NCBI GenBank assembly: GCA_030248215.1
Contig: JASANG010002040.1
Location: 79,469 to 143,468 of the forward strand
DNA length: 64,000 nucleotides
Reading direction: 5' to 3'
Source: Enoplolaimus lenunculus
Taxonomy: Eukaryota > Nematoda > Enoplea > Enoplida > Thoracostomopsidae
The position numbers and the translations under genes are program-made. The first letter of the stretch is position 1; each line of letters opens with the position of its first letter. Below are positions 58,881-64,000 of this stretch, one piece after another. The notes beneath the pieces were generated by a model. That model was not told the DNA's origin. It ran no database searches and worked only from the letters and a program-made list of their open reading frames with translations.

Positions 58881-59131
58881 TCAGCCTTCCAGCATTCCAT
58901 TAATAGCTTCTCCGTGGATATGTCTTCGTTGTAGAATTCAGTGTAATCCTCCATAGTGATTTTATAGTCCTTAAGAGCTTCTTTTTCGCTCATTTCAGGC
59001 GGATACTTTACAACTGGGATGAAGCCAAAACCTGAAGGAATTTGCATGCTTAACATCTTAAATTTCAAAGAATATTCTACCACCAAAGTTAAGGTTAGTT
59101 CTGAACTTGAACCAAATCTGAAACATAATTC
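58832..59131 (-). pseudogene. Coding remnant in the left arm, possibly hAT transposase C-terminus
   Basis: An open frame on the minus strand follows a possible acceptor (ATGTTTCAG-like) and runs about 95 codons to a stop. Landmarks: PSGFGFIPVVKYPPEMSEK, then YTEFYNEDISTEKLLMECWK. The last part resembles, by memory, the hAT dimerisation region of THAP12-like proteins (Tyr..acidic..Leu..Glu..Trp). The copy in the right arm is no longer open. A host exon is also possible. Confidence 0.35.
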
Positions 59132-59649
59132 AAAGCTTAAACAACAGCGTAATCATAAGCCTACACCTAAGCTATGTCTCAAAAGAAGCTTAAGCCTGCC
59201 TAAGCCTAAGCCTGCGCTAAGCCTAAGTTTTGTTCAGCGCTACACCCTTTATTGAGGTTAGAGCGATTTAAAAATCTTTGGAAAACAAAAAAATTTCAAA
59301 ATTTCTCTTTGGAATTTAAATTTAAGCATAGGAAAGCCTAATCCAAAGCAGGCAGATGTTACAGAAAAGGGCAGTAGCAGTATTATAAGCATACTCAAGA
59401 CTAAAGCCTAAAGCGTAACACTGTTTGGCTTAGGCTTTAGACTTGCGCTCAGCCTTAGATGTCAACTTAGGCTTAAGCTTAGGCTTGGCGCCAAAGCCAA
59501 AGCATAAGCCTAAGATATTTTTAGCGCTTGTATTTGTAAAAGTAAAAAAGTTTACATATGGCAATATACAAATATATCTGCAGAACAATTATCAAACTTA
59601 ATATAGATATATCTAGGAATATATCCAATCCATCGGTTCCTGTGGAGAT

Positions 59650-59780
59650 TGGGTCAATGTATAGAAGTGGACGGTACAGTAGTATAAGCATCCTAAGCCT
59701 AAGCTTAAGCTTAAGAATGAGCTTATGCCTAAGCCTAGGCAAAAAATAGTCTAAAGCTTAAGCTTATTCTAGTCCAGTCT
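59650..59780 (+). mobile_element. TTAGGC-family element in the left arm
   Basis: GGTCAATGTATAGAAGTGGACG, TACAGTAGTATAAGCATCC, CCTAAGCTTAAGC hexamers and AGTCTAAAGCTTAAGCTTATTCTAG. Further hexamer stretches lie at 59150-59235 and 59395-59515. Confidence 0.6.
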
Positions 59781-59900
59781 TAATAATTGACATTTATGGA
59801 CTCTAATTAGAGTTTAGTTCAGAGACTCTATGCGCTTACGGACCCTTATTAGGGATACGGGTTCCTGTTGATTGGGACTCAAAATGGGAACCCCTTCTTA

Positions 59901-61958
59901 TCACTCGCCTCTTATTCGGGTTTATACAATAGCACAAATTGAAAATTTTGCCAATACACTCTCAGGCCACTTTAGAAAAATAAGTTGAAATAATATACCA
60001 ATTATTTTTAAATTTTCGAATGTGAAAAATTTTCAATAACGAAAATACCGGAAAATTCCAATGAAAACACCGGATTTATTACTGGAACCGGAATTCCGGT
60101 TGCGCCTTGATATACATATATAAATAAATAAAAAATAAATAAATAAATATATATGTATATACATACATATATATTTATACATATTCATATATTCACCAAA
60201 AAACAATTGAAAATTACGATATCTGCAGAATCATTTACCCTGATAGGATTACACATTGAATAGGTATATTGAAATCCTAACCAATTGATATCTTCAATCA
60301 CTCGCTTTTTAATTCCCTAAATTGCTCTTTCCGGCAACAGAACTGTATGGTTTCATTTAATATTGCCGCGCAAGAATACAGCATTTTCCGGTCATGCAAT
60401 GAATTTAAAAACTGTTTGCTCTGTAATACCGAATTCACAGGAGACCTTACACAACAACGATCTATTGGATAATCCTTAAGGAATTTGCTAAACTCGGTTT
60501 TTACTGTATTGAAACCTATCGTTTAGGCATAGTATACAGTGGTGGATCCAGAAGTTTCTAACTAGGAGACGAGTAAGTTATATTGTGCAACGAGTTACAT
60601 TTGGGCAGAAAGCCAAGAATAATCATCGTGAGCACAGGATTTTGGATAGGCTCTATAATGTTTCAGTTAACACAAGAATCCATACAAAATCTTTATAAGA
60701 ACGTAAACGTCTGTCTTTTCTAAAGTCCCTGGTGCTGCCGTGTCAAACACGTAACAATTTAGCGATATGAGAAACATTTCAGGAACAAATTCCAAAACAT
60801 GTTTCTGGAAAAGTTGTCCGAACAATCTATTGATCATCAAGGGTCATTTTTCTACATTGTATCAGGCTATGAAGCATATGTTGGTGACAAAGGATAGGGA
60901 ACACACTACAAAAGTATCACAAGTCTAAAACTGACATCTACCAGCTAGCTGACCAATCTCGAGATCGGACGCATAAATCTTCAGTCTCTGAGCTTCTGAC
61001 AAGTCGACATTTCAATCATTGTCTTGTAATAAATTCGATCAGTGACGAACAACCGGTGTATGAAAATATGACGCAGAAACCTAAGAGCCATTTAGATTTA
61101 GGCTTGGAGACTTGCAGAGCAAATGAGTCTAAGTGAGACTAAAGAGTATTGCGCCAGAACGCTTAGTCAAGTTAAAACCGTATGCTCTCAGAGGACGTCT
61201 CTGTTCAAGCAGTGTGAAAATGTTTTCGTCTGACATAAAATTGAAAAAATTAAATTACTATAATCTATTAAAATGTTTGAAAAAAATTGCGAAGCGGAAA
61301 TACTTGAAAGTAGTGTTACCGGCCGTGGGCTGGTGGTAGCAAATGACTTGATTTAACTCTGGTTGGCTGCTGGCCAACTAAATAGAAACGCGATTAGATA
61401 CACGTTGTTCACTTCAACTATGCGTCTGAGAAGTGTAGATTTATATGGGCATAGAGACATCACCGAAATCTATAGTTACAGGCAGAAACGCACTTTTGCC
61501 GACCTTAAAAGAAACCATTAAGATCATGGAATGAAAATAACTTTTTCAACTTGCCAACCTCGATTGCAAAAAAGCTTCAACTGGGGTTATTCGGTGATGG
61601 AATGAAATTCTGACTACGCTTTTTTTGCTTCCTGCGTTGAAATTTTTTTAGATTCAAAAGCATTTTATCATTATGATACATGAGATAGCTGTGTAAAAAT
61701 TGTCGTAGGACCAAAGGTCTTCAGCAAGCTTGTTTTGAATTAAAGGGTATTTTGAAAAAACGATTGCCTGCAGCATTAAACCAAAAAAATTGATTATAAT
61801 CACTAAAAATCAGGCATGTTTATATTTCGTTATTTTACAACACTTTATCTTGCTCCTCGATTAGGTTACAGAATTGTTGCTTGTCCCATCTTAAACTCCA
61901 GACAGTGACGCACGAGTTGTTGCACTTTAGATTGAATTAAATTAAGATTTCAAGTTTA
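59901..61958. other. Spacer of the inverted duplication, first part
   Basis: AT microsatellite at 60110-60185. A GTGGATCCAGAAG end near 60541 recalls the hAT-type ends. Apart from the possible exon fragment at 60783-61136, no gene is seen. Confidence 0.4.
60783..61136 (+). pseudogene. Possible unassigned exon fragment(s)
   Basis: After an acceptor-like AACATTTCAG, 37 codons are open (starts NKFQNMFLEKLSEQS), and a second frame is open for 82 codons from 60888 to a TGA at 61134 (includes KYHKSKTDIYQLADQSR and PVYENMTQKPK). Composition looks protein-like, but no family is recognised and the two stretches are in different frames. This could be a decayed gene or chance. Confidence 0.22.
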
Positions 61959-62156
61959 CACTGTAAAAAATGGGGAGTCAAATTGACTCTCTCGGAAACA
62001 GGCTTTTCCTGACTACACAAACTGAATCAAATTTGACTCCGCCAGAGTCAACAGTGAATCGGATTTGACTCTGGCGGAGTCAAATTTGCTCAGTTTGCGT
62101 AGTCAGTAAAAACCTGTTTCCGAGAGAGTCAATTTGACTACCCATTTTGTACAGTG
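61959..62156. mobile_element. Foldback miniature element, CACTGTAAAAAATGG ends
   Basis: This 198-bp element is a strong palindrome. TA on both sides (61957-61958, 62157-62158); the centre repeats ACTCTGGCGGAGTC. Same family as 16573-16791. Confidence 0.85.
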
Positions 62157-62176
62157 TAGTAAACAAGCAAACTTAA

Positions 62177-62378
62177 CCCTTTCTCGCATGAATATTTTCA
62201 ATTTCATAAGAGATATGAAATAAAGGTAACATTCGATCCCCAGTCTCACGGTTTGGAGGCGTTTACGATGACCACTGAAACAGAACCTTGACGCAACTGT
62301 TATACACTGCTCGCAGTGTCTATATTGCTCGTATATTATTTGTATTTAGTTGCTCATTATACTCTATGAGTGAGAGGG
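62177..62378. mobile_element. piggyBac-like miniature element, complete
   Basis: TTAA on both sides (62173-62176, 62379-62382); ends CCCTTTCTCGCATGA and, inverted, CCCTCTCACTCATAG. It contains a decayed tRNA-like stretch shared with 6852-7116. It lies only 20 bp from the foldback element. Confidence 0.75.
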
Positions 62379-62382
62379 TTAA

Positions 62383-62890
62383 CAGCAAATAGACCCCAAT
62401 GCGAGTGACACATACTGTGAGCGACAAGACAAAATGTTAGGTTTCTAACCGCGCACACTGCCGGATTATTCAGGGTTGTGCAGCTGGGGCTTTTGAACAG
62501 AACATACGATAGGTTTTAATAACACCATAAAACAATATATATTTTGGCTAATATATAATATATATAATATATATGTATATATATATACTAATATAAGATC
62601 GGTTTAGGGATCTCACGAAGATGCAGTTGCACTCTCTGTAGGAACATTCCCGTCTCGCTGTCGAACAGGGTTTACATTGCTACTCAAAGAGATGTCAGTT
62701 ATGCGAAGTACTTACTGCCAGCAGAATTTAGCGTAAAATAATTTAGCGTAAACAACTGCTCTTCGCATTTCTCAATTGCTGTCACATGTCAAATAATTAT
62801 ATTTTTAATTGAATAAAACGAAGAAAACATATATAGTAATAATAACGATAATAATATAATAATATAATAACAATAATAATAGCAATAATA
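62383..62890. other. Spacer, second part: TA and TAA microsatellites
   Basis: A TA-rich tract lies at 62538-62597 and an AATAAT-type tract at 62833-62891, which touches the inner edge of the right arm. No gene is seen. Confidence 0.55.
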
Positions 62891-64000
62891 AGAAGGGGTT
62901 CCCAGTTTGAGATCCCAATCAACAGGAACCCGTATCGCTAATAAGGGTCAGTAAGCGCATAGAGTCTCTGAACTAAACTCTAATTAGAGTCCATAAATGT
63001 CAATTATTAAGACTGGACTAGAATAAGCTTAAGCTTTAGACTATTTTTTGCCTAGGCTTAGGCATAAGCTAATTATTAAGCTTAAGCTTAGGCTGCTTAG
63101 GATGCTTATACTACTGTACCGTCCACTTCTATACATTGACCCAATCTCCACAGGAAACAATGGATTGGATATATTCCTAGATATATGTATATTAAGTTTG
63201 ATAATTGTTCTGCAGATATATTTGTATATTGCCATATGTAAACTTTTTTACTTTTTACAAATACAAGCGCTAAAAATATCTTAGGCTTATGCTTTGGCTT
63301 TGGCGCCAAGCCTAAGCTTAAGCCTAAGTTGACATCTAAGGTTGAGCGCAAGTCTAAAGCCTAAGCCAAACAGTGTTACGCTTTAGGCTTTAGTCTTGAG
63401 TATGCTTATAATACTGCTACTGCCCTTTTCTGTAACATCTGCCTGCTTTGGATTAGGCTTTCCTATGCTTAAATTTAAATTCCAAAGAGAAATTTTGAAA
63501 TTTTTTTGTTTTCCAAAGATTTTTAAATCGCTCTAACCTCAATAAAGGGTGTAGCGCTGAAACAAAACTTAGGCTTAGCGCAGGCTTAGGCTTAGGCAGG
63601 CTTAAGCTTCTTTTGAGACATAGCTTAGGTGTAGGCTTATGATTACGCTGTTGTTTAAGCTTTCAATTATGTTTCAGATTTGCTTCAAGTTCAGAACTGA
63701 GCTTAACTTTCGTAGTAGGATATTCATTGAAATTTAAGATGTTAAGCATGCAAATTCCTTCAGGTTTTGGCTTCATCCCAGTTGTAGGGTGTCCGCCTGA
63801 AAATGAGCGAAAAAGAAGTTCTTAAGGACTATAAAGTCACTATGGAGGAGTTACACTGAATTCTACAACGAAGACATATCCACGGAGAAGCTATTAATGG
63901 AATGCTGGAAGACTGAGATCGTAGGACGGTTGAAGACTAGGATATTTGGAGATTTGACACTATGACCGTGGGACAATTGGGAGACTGGGACACTGCGATT
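62891..64000 (-). repeat. Right arm of the inverted duplication (runs off the window)
   Basis: This mirrors 58797-59900. It keeps GGCGCCAAGCC, the CCATATGTAAACTTTTTTAC junction and the decayed coding remnant around 63740-63960. It ends in the start of the inverted minisatellite, so the true arm is longer than seen. Confidence 0.9.

Larger units (their letters stand above)
58797..59900 (+). repeat. Left arm of a large inverted duplication
   Basis: Its inverse is 62891-64000 (58797 pairs with 64000, 59900 with 62891). By eye the arms agree at well above 90%, with scattered substitutions and single-base indels. The arm includes minisatellite, a short coding remnant, several TTAGGC-hexamer stretches and a truncated Tc1/mariner-like element at its inner edge. 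Confidence 0.9.

Noticed and set aside
58409-58934. Trp/Gly- and Pro/Ser/Gln-rich proteins
   Set aside because: They are frame readings of the CCCAGTCTCCCAAT minisatellite.
1-64000. Retroviral, LTR, Polinton or LINE coding sequence
   Set aside because: I looked for recognisable reverse transcriptase, integrase, capsid or polymerase motifs in the open frames and saw none; all mobile DNA here appears to be short and non-coding apart from the possible hAT remnant.

Overview
The window reads as nuclear DNA from an animal with an AT-rich, repeat-laden genome. It has one convincing gene, built from four exons with GT-AG introns and a strong start context, set among many small inverted-repeat DNA transposons. 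No bacterial operons, rRNA genes or CRISPR arrays are visible, and I recognised no retroviral, LTR or Polinton coding sequence. The species cannot be named from the sequence. A secreted precursor with dibasic sites and an amidation site suits a metazoan, probably an invertebrate.

Layout. 1-22.7 kb is a gene-poor stretch of tandem duplications (96, 180, 30 and 155 bp units), piggyBac-, hAT- and Tc1/mariner-type miniature elements, and a striking family with an internal array of TTAGGC-like hexamers. 22.6-27.9 kb, minus strand, holds the gene. It encodes a predicted 821-residue secreted acidic protein (about 30% Asp+Glu in the large exon) cut up by Lys-Arg sites, with one Gly-Lys-Arg amidation site and one Tyr/Arg-rich island behind a tetrabasic site. 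28-58 kb is again repeats, including textbook target-site duplications and nested insertions. 58.6-64 kb contains a minisatellite and a large inverted duplication: arms of about 1.1 kb around a 3.0 kb spacer, with the right arm running off the window. The arms carry a short coding remnant that may derive from a hAT-type transposase.

The most novel item is the precursor gene. Its signal peptide, processing sites and repeating hydrophobic/acidic modules suggest a peptide prohormone or a processed acidic matrix protein, but I recognise no named family. The repeats are mostly non-autonomous, and I found no intact transposase to move them inside the window.
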